NCBI GenBank assembly: GCA_021299075.1
Contig: JAJTFU010000015.1
Span: 28,532-37,218, forward strand
Reading direction: 5' to 3'
Origin: Novosphingobium sp.
GTDB taxonomy: Bacteria > Pseudomonadota > Alphaproteobacteria > Sphingomonadales > Sphingomonadaceae
Length of the DNA stretch: 8,687 nt
Under the pieces are notes generated by a model, which was given only the letters and a program-made list of their open reading frames with translations, had not been told where the DNA came from and did not search any database. Below are positions 1 to 7,747 of the stretch, piece after piece. The translations under genes and the position numbers were made by a program. Numbering within the stretch: the first letter of the stretch is position 1; the number at the start of each line of letters is the position of its first letter.

Positions 1-1749
1 CATAGATGTCGGCCGGCCATGACAGGTCGGGCCAACGCCCGGAGTCGAGCACATAGGCGTGGCTCGCGCCCGAATCGAACCAGACGTCGAGGATGTCGGC
101 AACCGGTTCCCACTCGCTGGGATCATACTTGCCTTCAAGGAAGCGGTGCGCGGTATCGGGGGTCCAGGCGTCCATCCCCTCGGCCCGGACCGCAGCAATG
201 ATCGCCGCGTTGACTTCCGGATCGACCAGGTAGTCGCCGGTCTTGCGGTTGACGAACAGCGTCATCGGCACGCCCCAGGCGCGCTGGCGGCTGAGCACCC
301 AGTCAGGCCGACCGGCGACCATCGAACCGATCCGGTTGCGGCCCTTTTCGGGGGTGAACTGCACCCGCTCGATCTCGCTCAGCGCGGTTTCGCGCAGGGT
401 CCGGCCATCGGCGAGCGGCTGGTCCATCGGCACAAACCACTGCGGCGTGCAGCGATAGATCACCTTGGCCTTTGAACGCCACGAGTGCGGGTAGGAGTGC
501 TGGTAATCGGCGCTGGCGGCCAGCAGGCAGCCGGTTTCGCGCAGGTCCGCACAGATCGGCCCGTCGGGCGCGTTGAACTTGGGGTTGATCACCGAGCCTT
601 GTCCGCCCAGCCAACCCCAGTTTTCACGGTACTTGCCATCGCCTTCGACCGCGAACTTTTGCACAGCTCGAAATCGTCCTCGCCGTGGTCGGGCGCCATG
701 TGGACCAGGCCAGTCCCGCTGTCGGTGGTGACGAAATCACCGGGGAGCAGCGGGCGGGGTTCGGCAAAGAACCCGCCGAGGTGGTGCATCGGGTGGCGGG
801 CTATGGTGCCGGCGAGGTCGGAGCCTTTGCCTTCCCACACGATATCGTCGGTGCGGAATGAAGGGTCGGCCGGATCGAGTGTCAGGACGCCAGCGTTGGC
901 AAGGCGTCGAAAAGCCGCATCAGCCAGCGATTTGGCGATCAGGATGCGGATTGGGCTGGCTTCGACCAGCAGATACTCAACCTCCGGCCCATAGGCGACC
1001 GCCTGGTTCACCGGGATCGTCCACGGCGTGGTGGTCCAGATCACCGCATGGGCGCCGACCAGTTCGGGGATCGGGCTTTCGACAATCTCGAAGGCCACGT
1101 CGATCTGGGTCGAGGTGATATCCTCGTACTCGACTTCGGCTTCGGCCAGCGCGGTCTTTTCGACCGGGGACCACATCACCGGCTTGGCCCCGCGATAGAG
1201 CTGGCCGCTTTCCGCAAACTTGAGCAGTTCGGCAACGATCGTCGCCTCGCTCTCAGGCTGCATGGTGAGGTAGGGGTTGTCCCAATCGGCCATCACCCCC
1301 AGCCGCTTCAGCTGCCCGCGCTGCACGTCGACCCAGTGCTGGGCATAGGCGCGGCATTCGGCGCGGAATTCGAGGAGCGGAACCTCGTCCTTGTTCTTCT
1401 TGGCCTTGCGGTACTGCTCCTCGACCTTCCATTCGATCGGCAGGCCGTGGCAATCCCACCCGGGCACATAGGGGGCGTCCTTGCCCAGCAGGTTCTGGGT
1501 GCGGCAGACCATGTCCTTGATCGTGTGGTTCAGCGCATGGCCGATATGCATGTCGCCGTTCGCATAGGGCGGGCCGTCATGGTACATGAACTTGGGCCGG
1601 CCGCGGCGGGCATCGCGCAGCTGCTCGTAAAGCTTCTCGGCCTCCCAGCGCGCCTGAATGCCGGGCTCCTTCTGGGGAAGGCCCGCCTTCATGGGGAACT
1701 CGGTCTTCGGCAGGAAGACGGTGTCTCGGTAGTCGCGCTTCTCAGTCAT
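1..1749 (-). pseudogene. ileS: Isoleucyl-tRNA synthetase, 5' two-thirds, frame-disrupted, runs off left edge
   Basis: Cytoplasmic class I synthetase that charges tRNA-Ile and edits mischarged Val. The first frame (ATG at 1749) gives 363 recognisable residues: class I signature HIGH at 68-71, DCHGLP at 99-104, editing-domain WTTTPWTIP at 238-246 and GTGLVHMAPDHGEDD at 345-359. After Cys363 (661-663) homology continues one frame over, from AAG at 658-656 to the left edge, about 219 codons without a stop (KFAVEGDGKYREN..., TPQWFVPMD, SRQRAWGVPM, DVWFDSGASHAYVL). The first frame instead ends at TGA 591-589 after 23 unrelated residues. KMSKS and the anticodon domain lie outside the window. Compared with E. 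coli IleS as I remember it, about six residues are missing at the junction, so a 16-19 base deletion is more likely than a single lost base. It may be a sequencing error, since the gene is normally essential. The start has no clear Shine-Dalgarno. Family assignment is certain; functional state is not. Confidence 0.93.
656..660 (-). other. Frame-break point in ileS
   Basis: On the minus strand the four A bases at 660-657 followed by G656 are read AAA-AGT in the upstream frame, but homology requires AAG (658-656) then TTC GCG. The base at 658 would be needed in both frames, so the missing length is 1 modulo 3. The run of only four A is short for a homopolymer sequencing slip. The apparent loss of about six residues at the same spot points to a small deletion. 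Confidence 0.85.
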
Positions 1750-1796
1750 GGCGTGCCGCCGTTAGAGCAAAGGCGTTAGCCGCGCCAGTCCCCGGC

Positions 1797-2852
1797 TTAA
1801 TCACGCGCCGCGCGCCGGGCATCGAGCGCTTTGGCCAGTTCGGCCTGCTCGCGCGGGTTGCGCTTGTTGAAGGCCGGGCGCAGCGCCGGGCCGACGCTCC
1901 AGATGTCATCGACCCAGACATAGCCAGTGAAGCTGGCGGGAATCTCGCCGACCTGTTCGGGCAGATCGAGGCCCATCCCGCCCTTGCCGCCATAGGGGCC
2001 AACCAGGATCACCCGCGCGCCCACCGCCGCCATCCGGGCCTGCAGCCGGTTGGGCCAGCCGGCAAAGGCCCACTGGTAATTGAGCGGCACCATCAGCGTG
2101 CCGTTGCGGCAGGCTTCCGGCGTCACCGCGAACCAGCCAGCCGCGAGGTAGGCCTTGGTGCAGGCCTTGGCGCTGTCCTTGCTGAACACCCAGGCGCCGG
2201 GCAGCAAGGCGCGCATCCGCGCGACGGGGCCATCCTCCGGCCCGCCATAGAAGCCATCACCAAGCTTGACGGAATCGCGCCCGGCGGCCTTCAGCGCCGC
2301 CAGCAGCTGGTCAGCCTCAGCCGGGTCCTTGCTTTTGAAATTGAACAGCAGCGGCTTGTCCCCGGCCGCTGCCAGCGCCTCTTCCAGACTGGGGATCAAG
2401 CCCGCGCCCCGGCCCCGGAAGGGAAAGGTCTTGCCGCCATCGGGGGTATAGCCGTGGCCGGCATCGAGCGCCTTCAGCTCGGCCAGGGTATTGGCGCGGA
2501 CATCGCCGGTGGCATCGGTGCGGCAATCGAGCGTCCAGTCATAAAACAGTGCGATCCGGCCATCGGCGGTGGGGGCAATATCCACTTCGATCATCTGCGC
2601 GCCGAGCCGCTGGGCTGCGGCAATCGAGGGCAGGGTGTTCTCGAGGTAATCGTGCACCGGCTGCTCGATCCGCGTGGCGGTGCAGGTGTCGCGCTCCAGC
2701 CCTTCGTGGCTGAACAGCTGGTGTGCGCCGCGGTGGGCCACCAGCTTGACGTAACCCTTGGGACTGTCCGCCAGCCACGAGGCATTGACGAAAGTCAGCA
2801 CCAGAAAGGCGAGGGCGAGGACGAAGCCGATCCGCCGGGCCCAGACCTTCAC
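1797..2852 (-). CDS. Glycerophosphodiester phosphodiesterase family protein, membrane-anchored, catalytic His replaced by Tyr
   Basis: The family hydrolyses glycerophosphodiesters to glycerol-3-phosphate and an alcohol. With the GTG start at 2852 the protein has 351 residues. An N-terminal hydrophobic stretch (about 8-27, IGFVLALAFLVLTFVNASWL) follows basic residues, so it is a signal anchor or signal peptide and the enzyme faces the periplasm. Family motifs are AHRGAH (first catalytic His40, Arg41), ENT 71-73 and EVD 89-91 (metal ligands). The block normally read as H-D is FYDWTLDCRT, giving Tyr104 where the second catalytic His is expected. DTCTA and DCRT also suggest a subfamily apart from GlpQ. 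GTG 2852 is preferred because GTGA overlaps the ribF stop by four bases; an upstream in-frame TTG at 2879 would overlap ribF by 31. The gene ends with TAA, 47 bases before ileS. Fold assignment is firm; activity is uncertain. Confidence 0.85.
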   Translation of the reverse strand: MKVWARRIGFVLALAFLVLTFVNASWLADSPKGYVKLVAHRGAHQLFSHEGLERDTCTATRIEQPVHDYLENTLPSIAAAQRLGAQMIEVDIAPTADGRIALFYDWTLDCRTDATGDVRANTLAELKALDAGHGYTPDGGKTFPFRGRGAGLIPSLEEALAAAGDKPLLFNFKSKDPAEADQLLAALKAAGRDSVKLGDGFYGGPEDGPVARMRALLPGAWVFSKDSAKACTKAYLAAGWFAVTPEACRNGTLMVPLNYQWAFAGWPNRLQARMAAVGARVILVGPYGGKGGMGLDLPEQVGEIPASFTGYVWVDDIWSVGPALRPAFNKRNPREQAELAKALDARRAARD

Positions 2853-3778
2853 GTCAGTAGCTTTCGCGCCTGATCGCAATCGACCAGCATCTGCTGGGTC
2901 AGCGCATCAAGGCTGTCAAACTTGGCCTCGGGCCGCAGGAAGTGGTGGAAGGCCACTTCGATCTCCTGCCCGTAAAGATCGCCCGACCAGTCAAAGAAGT
3001 GCGGCTCGAGCAGCTCCTTGGGCGGATCGAAGCTGGGACGGATGCCGAGGTTGGCCGCACCGTGCAGCCGGGTGCCGTCGGCCAAGGCTGAGGAGACCGC
3101 GTAGATCCCGTAATGCGGCCGCAGGTAATTGCCGAGCGGCAGGTTGGCGGTGGGAAACCCGATCTTCCGGCCGACCTTGTCGCCGTGCTGGACCACGCCG
3201 CGGATCGCGAAGGGGCGGGTCAGCAGGCGGGTCGCGGTTTCACAGTCCCCGCTCTGCAGCGCTTCACGGATGCGGCTGGAAGAGACCACTTCGCCGCCTT
3301 CCAGCACCGGCCCCACCGCGCGCGAGGACAGGCCCAGTTCCGCACCGCGGGTCTTGAGCAATTCGATAGAGCCGCCCCGGCCCTTGCCGAAGGTAAAGTC
3401 CTCTCCCGTCACCACGCCTGCCGCACCCAGGCGTTCGACCAGCAGCTTGGCCATGAAGTCCTCGGCCGTGGTTGAGGCCAGTTCGGCGTCAAAGGCGAAG
3501 ACCAGCATGGCATCGGCCCCGGCCGCCGCGAACAGTTCCTGCCGCTGGTCCAGCGTGGTCAGCCGGAACGGCGCGGCATCGGGCTTGAAGAAGCGCACCG
3601 GGTGGGGATCGAAGGTGGCGACGATCGCCGGTCGGCCTTCCGCCTTGGACCAGGCAATCGCCTCGCCCGCCACGGCCTGGTGGCCGAGGTGGAAGCCATC
3701 GAAATTGCCCAGTGCGATGATCGCACCGCGCAAGGGCTCGGGCATGGGGTCAGAGGCAAGAAGGCGCGGGATCGTCAT
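2849..3778 (-). CDS. ribF: Bifunctional riboflavin kinase / FAD synthetase
   Basis: Cytoplasmic enzyme that phosphorylates riboflavin to FMN and adenylylates FMN to FAD. It has 309 residues, normal for bacterial RibF. The N-terminal nucleotidyltransferase domain (about 15-180) shows GNFDGFHLGH at 24-33, FDPHP at 56-60, TGEDFTFGKGR at 124-134 and VSSSRIRE at 165-172. The C-terminal flavokinase domain (about 185-305) shows GRKIGFPTAN at 203-212 with the PTAN motif, NLGIRPSF at 243-250 and the E-x-H segment near 258 before GDLYG. The ATG at 3778 shares one base with the upstream dipeptidase stop (TAATG), and its own TGA overlaps the next start by four bases, so translation is probably coupled on both sides. 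ribF lying close upstream of ileS is a common proteobacterial order; here a GDPD gene sits between them. No FMN riboswitch is seen. Confidence 0.97.
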   Translation of the reverse strand: MTIPRLLASDPMPEPLRGAIIALGNFDGFHLGHQAVAGEAIAWSKAEGRPAIVATFDPHPVRFFKPDAAPFRLTTLDQRQELFAAAGADAMLVFAFDAELASTTAEDFMAKLLVERLGAAGVVTGEDFTFGKGRGGSIELLKTRGAELGLSSRAVGPVLEGGEVVSSSRIREALQSGDCETATRLLTRPFAIRGVVQHGDKVGRKIGFPTANLPLGNYLRPHYGIYAVSSALADGTRLHGAANLGIRPSFDPPKELLEPHFFDWSGDLYGQEIEVAFHHFLRPEAKFDSLDALTQQMLVDCDQARKLLT

Positions 3779-4962
3779 TAGGGCAGGGTCGTCTCGTTCA
3801 AGGGCATGATCCCGGCGCGGATCACGCGCTGGGCATTGCCGCCCATCACCGCGCGGATCTCGTCCGGGGTAAAGCCTTCGTCCAACAGCGCCTGGGTGAC
3901 CTGGACGAGCTGGCTGGTGTCGAAGCGCACGGTGGTCGCGCCGTCATAGTCGCTGCCAAGGGCCACGTGGCCAATACCGACCAGGTCGCGCACGTGCTTC
4001 ATCGCCTTGGCGGCGGCGCGTGGGGACGTGTCGCAGATCGCGCCGTCCCAATAGCCGATGCCGATGATCCCGCCGGTCCTGGCGACAGCGCGGATTTCGT
4101 CGTCGGAGAGATTGCGGTTGGTCTTGCAGGTCGCCTGGACCCCGCCGTGGCTGGAGACGACCGGGCGGCGCACCTTGGGCAGCAGTTCGGCCAGGCCCTG
4201 GTGCGAGAGGTGGGCGATGTCGACGATCATCCCCAGCTCTTCCATCCGCGCAACGACCTGCCAGCCGAGCGGCGTGATTCCGCCCTTCTTCACCCCGTGC
4301 ATCGATCCCGCGACATCGTTGTCGAAGAAGTGGGCGAGCCCGGCCATGCGGAAACCGGCGGCGTGGAGCTTGTCGAGGTTCTCGAGCTTGCCCTCCAGGC
4401 TTTGCAGACCTTCGATGGTCAGCATAGCGCCGACCGGTCCCTTGCCGGACTGGCGCGCGGCGAGCAGCGCGTCGAGCGAAGCCGGGTCGTTGACCTTGGC
4501 CAGCTTGCCGTCCGAATTGGCCACCGCGCGGTCGAGCTTCTGCCCGTGATAGAGCGACCGTTCGGTCAGCGAAAACCAGGTCCGGACCGGCTGGAGCTGA
4601 GCGATCACCAGCGGGGTGATGTTGTCAGTGTCGCCCGAATTGCCATCATAATTCTGCCCGCGCGGCGTCTTGGTCACGCTGGAGAACAGCTGCAGGGCAA
4701 CATTGCCCGCTTGCAACCGGGGCAGGTCTTCATGGCCCCGGTCGGCCGCCTTCAGCAGGTCGCGCCGCCACATCAGTGTATCGGAATGGAGGTCGACGAT
4801 CTGCAGCGTGGCGTGCAGCGCCTTGGCCTCGGCGCTGACCGGGATGCCGGGCTGGCCGTCGATCTTGTTCATGCTGGCTTCGAGATAGCCCGGCGCCACG
4901 CCGAAGAACCCGACCGCGCCCAGCGCCAACGCCGCCAGCGGCATCCATACCCGTTTGCGCAT
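3778..4962 (-). CDS. Membrane dipeptidase, peptidase family M19 (renal dipeptidase type)
   Basis: Zinc dipeptidase of the amidohydrolase fold, predicted to be exported. It has 394 residues from ATG 4962. The N-terminus MRKRVWMPLAALALGAVGFF is basic then hydrophobic, a signal peptide or anchor with no lipobox. Expected binuclear zinc ligands are present: H-x-D in DLHSDT (His59, Asp61), Glu184 in LTIEG, His251 in DIAHLSH and His272 in SSHGG. RNLSD (283-287) and GSDYDG (Asp338) are the other family signatures. The reading frame is open upstream to 5154, but that stretch overlaps folA and lacks family sequence, whereas ATG 4962 follows a GGAGG and begins the signal sequence. It lies 25 bases after folA and overlaps ribF by one base. 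Natural substrates of bacterial M19 enzymes are often unknown (L,D- or D-configured dipeptides); the substrate here cannot be told. Confidence 0.93.
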   Translation of the reverse strand: MRKRVWMPLAALALGAVGFFGVAPGYLEASMNKIDGQPGIPVSAEAKALHATLQIVDLHSDTLMWRRDLLKAADRGHEDLPRLQAGNVALQLFSSVTKTPRGQNYDGNSGDTDNITPLVIAQLQPVRTWFSLTERSLYHGQKLDRAVANSDGKLAKVNDPASLDALLAARQSGKGPVGAMLTIEGLQSLEGKLENLDKLHAAGFRMAGLAHFFDNDVAGSMHGVKKGGITPLGWQVVARMEELGMIVDIAHLSHQGLAELLPKVRRPVVSSHGGVQATCKTNRNLSDDEIRAVARTGGIIGIGYWDGAICDTSPRAAAKAMKHVRDLVGIGHVALGSDYDGATTVRFDTSQLVQVTQALLDEGFTPDEIRAVMGGNAQRVIRAGIMPLNETTLP

Positions 4963-4974
4963 CGCCGTTTCTTC

Positions 4975-4979
4975 CCTCC
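4975..4979 (-). promoter_or_regulatory. Ribosome binding site of the M19 dipeptidase
   Basis: GGAGG on the minus strand lies 12 bases before ATG 4962, in the 25-base gap after the folA stop. The spacing is slightly long, but this is the best Shine-Dalgarno in the area and supports the signal-peptide start over the longer open frame. Confidence 0.6.
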
Positions 4980-4987
4980 GCCCGCGT

Positions 4988-5482
4988 TCAGCCCGGTTTA
5001 CGCAGCAGGGTGACGAAAGCAAACCCCGGCGAACGACCATCTGCCGGATGCACCTCGCGGGCAGCCTCGGTCCATCCATTGCGGTCGAACTCGGGGAAGC
5101 GGGTGTCGCCATCGGGTTCGGCCTGGACTTCGGTCCATTCGATCCGGTCGGCATAGGGCAGGAACTGGCGATAAATCTCCGCCCCGCCGATCACCGCGAT
5201 ATGCGGGGCATTGGCGAGCGCGATGGACTCTTCGGGTGAACGGGCAATCTCGGCACCTTCCTCGGCCCAGGCGGGATCGCGGGTCAGCACGATGTGGCGG
5301 CGGCCAGGCAGCAGGCCGGGCAGCGATTCAAAGGTCTTGCGGCCCATGATCATCGGCTTGCCCGTGGTCAGGGCTTTGAAGTGGCGGAGGTCGGCCGGGA
5401 GGTGCCAGGGCAGAGCCCCATCCTGCCCGATGACGCCGTTGGCGGCGACCGCCACCACCAGGAAAACCTCGCGCTGTTTCAC
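4988..5482 (-). CDS. folA: Dihydrofolate reductase
   Basis: NADPH-dependent reduction of dihydrofolate to tetrahydrofolate in the cytoplasm; target of trimethoprim. It has 164 residues, typical for chromosomal FolA. Visible motifs are VAVAANGVIGQDGALPWHLP at 10-29 (Met20-loop region), LPADLRHFK with catalytic Asp31, MGRKTFESLP at 46-55 (cofactor binding) and the VIGGAEIY hallmark at 97-104. The start is GTG 5482, overlapping the purK TGA by four bases (GTGA). The frame is open further upstream to 5614, but that part lies inside purK and is not DHFR-like. There is no strong Shine-Dalgarno, so translation probably depends on purK. Its place after purE-purK links folate one-carbon supply with purine synthesis. 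The catalytic region looks intact. Confidence 0.96.
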   Translation of the reverse strand: MKQREVFLVVAVAANGVIGQDGALPWHLPADLRHFKALTTGKPMIMGRKTFESLPGLLPGRRHIVLTRDPAWAEEGAEIARSPEESIALANAPHIAVIGGAEIYRQFLPYADRIEWTEVQAEPDGDTRFPEFDRNGWTEAAREVHPADGRSPGFAFVTLLRKPG

Positions 5483-6537
5483 AGGGTCAGCCGGGTCACA
5501 TGGCCCATCTTGCGGCCCGGGCGCGCGGCGGCCTTGCCGTAGAGATGCAGGTGGTTGCGCGGGTCTGACAGGATCGGGCCCCAATCGCGGGCCTCGTCGC
5601 CGATCAGGTTCCACATCTCGACACCCTTCGCGGCCAGCGCAGGATCACCCAGCGGCAGGCCGCAGATCGCGCGAATGTGGTTCTCGAACTGGCTGGTGAG
5701 TGCGCCCTCGATGGTCCAGTGGCCCGAATTGTGGACCCGCGGGGCCATCTCGTTGAACACCGGGCCATCGGCGGTCGCAAAGAACTCCAGCGTCAGCACG
5801 CCGACATAGTCGAGCGCCTCGGCAACCTTGGCGGCCAGGCCGCGCGCGGCCGGTACCTGCGCGGTCACATCCGGCCCGGCGGGCACGGTCGAGCGGTCGA
5901 GAATGCCGCCCTTGTGGACATTCTCGGCGCTGTCCCAGAACACGATCGTGCCATCCTGCCCGCGGGCCAGGATAACGCTGAATTCGGCCGTGAAGTGGAT
6001 GAAGCCTTCATAGACCAGCGCCTGGCCGGTCAGCACCACGCCATCGGCATCATGATCGGCCATGATCCGCCACTGGCCCTTGCCGTCATAGCCATCGCGG
6101 CGGGTCTTGAGGATGCCGGGCGAGCCGATCGTATCGAGCGCCTGGCTCAAGTCCTCAGCCGTATCGACCGCGGCAAAGGGGGCAGGGTGCCCGCCAAGCT
6201 CGGTCACGAAGCGCTTTTCGTTCAGCCGGTCCTGCGCCACTTCCAGCGCGCGGGCATTCGGCAGCAGCGCCACCCCGCCCAGCGCCGCCAGCGGCGCGAC
6301 GGGCACATTCTCGAACTCATAGGTCACCACCGCGCAGTCGGCGGCGAAGGCGGCCATGGCGGCGGCATCGTCCCAGTGTGCACAGGTGAACTGGGCGGCG
6401 ACATCGGCGGCAATCGAATCCGGCTCGGGCGCGAAGATGTGGACCCGGTAACCCAGCCGCGCCGCAGCCATGGCCAGCATCCGGCCCAGCTGGCCGCCCC
6501 CGAGAATGCCGATCGTTTCGCCCGGGGGAATCATCAT
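5479..6537 (-). CDS. purK: 5-(carboxyamino)imidazole ribonucleotide synthase
   Basis: ATP-grasp enzyme that converts AIR, ATP and bicarbonate to N5-CAIR, the substrate of PurE, in de novo purine synthesis. It has 352 residues from ATG 6537. Motifs are ILGGGQLGRM at 11-20 (N-terminal AIR-binding fold), TYEFENVP at 72-79, TRRDGYDGKGQ at 145-155 (ATP-grasp lid), FNEMAPRVHNSGHWT at 261-275 (metal and ATP site) and HLYGKAAARPGRKMGH at 331-346. Two adjacent ATGs (6537 and 6534) are possible. GAGG at 6543-6540 lies two bases from the first and five from the second, so the product may start one residue later. The gene begins four bases after purE and overlaps folA by four bases, consistent with an operon. 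Confidence 0.97.
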   Translation of the reverse strand: MMIPPGETIGILGGGQLGRMLAMAAARLGYRVHIFAPEPDSIAADVAAQFTCAHWDDAAAMAAFAADCAVVTYEFENVPVAPLAALGGVALLPNARALEVAQDRLNEKRFVTELGGHPAPFAAVDTAEDLSQALDTIGSPGILKTRRDGYDGKGQWRIMADHDADGVVLTGQALVYEGFIHFTAEFSVILARGQDGTIVFWDSAENVHKGGILDRSTVPAGPDVTAQVPAARGLAAKVAEALDYVGVLTLEFFATADGPVFNEMAPRVHNSGHWTIEGALTSQFENHIRAICGLPLGDPALAAKGVEMWNLIGDEARDWGPILSDPRNHLHLYGKAAARPGRKMGHVTRLTL

Positions 6538-6541
6538 GTCC

Positions 6542-7021
6542 TCAGCTCGGTCGCTCAGCCACGCTGGCGCTTTGCGCGGCGCGGAAGGCCTTGATCTTTT
6601 CGGCCAGCGCCGGGTCGGTCGTGGCCAGGATCGCCGCGGCCAGCAGGCCCGCATTGGTCGCACCGGCCTCACCGATCGCCAGCGTGCCAACCGGGATCCC
6701 GGCGGGCATCTGCACGATCGAGAGCAGGCTGTCCTGCCCCGACAGCGCCTTGGACTGCACCGGCACGCCCAGCACTGGCAGGTGCGTCATGCTGGCAACC
6801 ATGCCCGGCAGGTGGGCCGCGCCGCCGGCCCCGGCGATGATCACCTTGAAGCCTGCACCGGCTGCGCCTTCGGCAAAGGCGACCAGCCGCTGCGGGGTGC
6901 GGTGGGCGGAAACGATCCGCGCGTCATAGGCCACGCCCAGCTTGTCGAGCGCATCGGCGGCGCATTTCATCGTCGCCCAGTCAGACTGGCTGCCCATGAC
7001 GATCGCGACGGGGGCGGTCAT
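6542..7021 (-). CDS. purE: N5-carboxyaminoimidazole ribonucleotide mutase (class I PurE)
   Basis: Converts N5-CAIR, the PurK product, to CAIR in de novo purine synthesis. It has 159 residues, the usual size of a class I PurE. Motifs are VMGSQSDW at 8-15, SAHRTP at 38-43 with catalytic His40, and AGAGGAAHLPGM at 63-74; PVGTLAIG is also conserved. ATG 7021 is chosen because GGAG (7033-7030) lies eight bases upstream. An in-frame TTG at 7027 would be only two bases from that site and would overlap gpmA. The gene begins two bases after the gpmA stop. The pairing with purK confirms the two-step bacterial route rather than the class II single-enzyme route. Confidence 0.97.
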   Translation of the reverse strand: MTAPVAIVMGSQSDWATMKCAADALDKLGVAYDARIVSAHRTPQRLVAFAEGAAGAGFKVIIAGAGGAAHLPGMVASMTHLPVLGVPVQSKALSGQDSLLSIVQMPAGIPVGTLAIGEAGATNAGLLAAAILATTDPALAEKIKAFRAAQSASVAERPS

Positions 7022-7023
7022 AC

Positions 7024-7710
7024 TCAACGCTCCGCCAGATAATAGCGCTCAAGCGCGGTCAGGCTTTCGTCCAGCTCATAGACGATCGGCTGCCCGGTCG
7101 GGATTTCCAGACCGGTGATGTCGGCATCGGAAATGCCCGACAGGTGCTTGACCAGGGCGCGCAAGGAATTGCCGTGAGCTGCCACCAGTACCACTTCACC
7201 GGCCCGCAGCGCCGGGGCAATCGCCGCCTCGTAATAGGGCAGAACGCGGGCGATGGTGTCCTTGAGGCTCTCGCTCGAGGGGATGGCGATCCCGGCATAG
7301 CGCGGGTCGGCCTTCAGATCGAATTCCGAACCGTCTTCCAGCACGGGGGGCGGAATATCAAAGCTGCGCCGCCAGATCCTGACCTGCTCGTCGCCATGCT
7401 TGGCCGCCGTCTCGGCCTTGTCGAGCCCGGTCAGCCCGCCATAATGCCGCTCGTTGAGGCGCCAGTCCTTGGTTTCCGGGATCCAGACGCGGCCGGCGGC
7501 TTCCAGGGCCAGGTGCAGCGTGCGAATCGCGCGGGTCTGGAGCGAGGTGAAGGCCAGCGTCGGCAGCATCCCCTTGGCCTTGAGCAGGCTACCTGCCGCG
7601 CGGGCCTCTTCCTCGCCCTTGGCGGTAAGGTCGACATCCCACCAGCCGGTGAAGCGGTTTTCGAGGTTCCACTGGGACTGGCCATGACGGACGAGAATCA
7701 GGCGCGGCAA
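7024..7710 (-). CDS. gpmA: 2,3-bisphosphoglycerate-dependent phosphoglycerate mutase
   Basis: Interconverts 3- and 2-phosphoglycerate in glycolysis and gluconeogenesis through a phosphohistidine. It has 228 residues, as expected for the cofactor-dependent enzyme. Motifs are LVRHGQSQWN at 6-15 with phospho-acceptor His9, TSLQTRAIRTL at 55-65, LNERHYGGLTG at 85-95 (Glu87 acid/base) and VAAHGNSLRALVKHL at 176-190 with the second catalytic His179. The start is TTG 7710: the first residues before RHG leave no room for an ATG, and GGAG (7722-7719) sits eight bases upstream. It lies 37 bases after the small upstream gene and two bases before purE. No terminator is seen between gpmA and purE. Confidence 0.97.
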   Translation of the reverse strand: MPRLILVRHGQSQWNLENRFTGWWDVDLTAKGEEEARAAGSLLKAKGMLPTLAFTSLQTRAIRTLHLALEAAGRVWIPETKDWRLNERHYGGLTGLDKAETAAKHGDEQVRIWRRSFDIPPPVLEDGSEFDLKADPRYAGIAIPSSESLKDTIARVLPYYEAAIAPALRAGEVVLVAAHGNSLRALVKHLSGISDADITGLEIPTGQPIVYELDESLTALERYYLAER

Positions 7711-7718
7711 GGGCTTGG

Positions 7719-7722
7719 CTCC
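7719..7722 (-). promoter_or_regulatory. Ribosome binding site for the TTG start of gpmA
   Basis: GGAG on the minus strand lies eight bases before TTG 7710. It supports the rare initiation codon, since no ATG or GTG is available at a family-compatible position. Confidence 0.65.
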
Positions 7723-7747
7723 GCAATTGTCTTAGGAGCACCCGCCC

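Noticed and set aside
656..663. Programmed -1 ribosomal frameshift in ileS
   Set aside because: TGC AAA AGT is not a strong slippery heptamer, and about six family residues appear to be missing at the junction, which fits a deletion better.
1048..1779. Plus-strand open frame opposite ileS
   Set aside because: It mirrors conserved ileS sequence and has no domain or ribosome binding site of its own.
1750..1796. Possible terminator between the GDPD gene and ileS
   Set aside because: Only a 5-base AGCCG/CGGCT stem with a 10-base loop and no T-run; too weak.
3967..5013. Long plus-strand open frame opposite the dipeptidase and folA end
   Set aside because: Long antisense frames are common at this GC content; it has no recognisable motifs and both genes on the other strand are clearly real.
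4963..5154. 64-residue upstream extension of the M19 dipeptidase
   Set aside because: It overlaps folA, has no family similarity, and a Shine-Dalgarno plus signal peptide begin at 4962.
6538..6690. 51-residue upstream extension of PurK
   Set aside because: The stretch is Arg/Trp/Pro-rich and antiparallel in character to nothing in PurK; it lies within purE, and the PurK domain begins right after the 6537 ATG.
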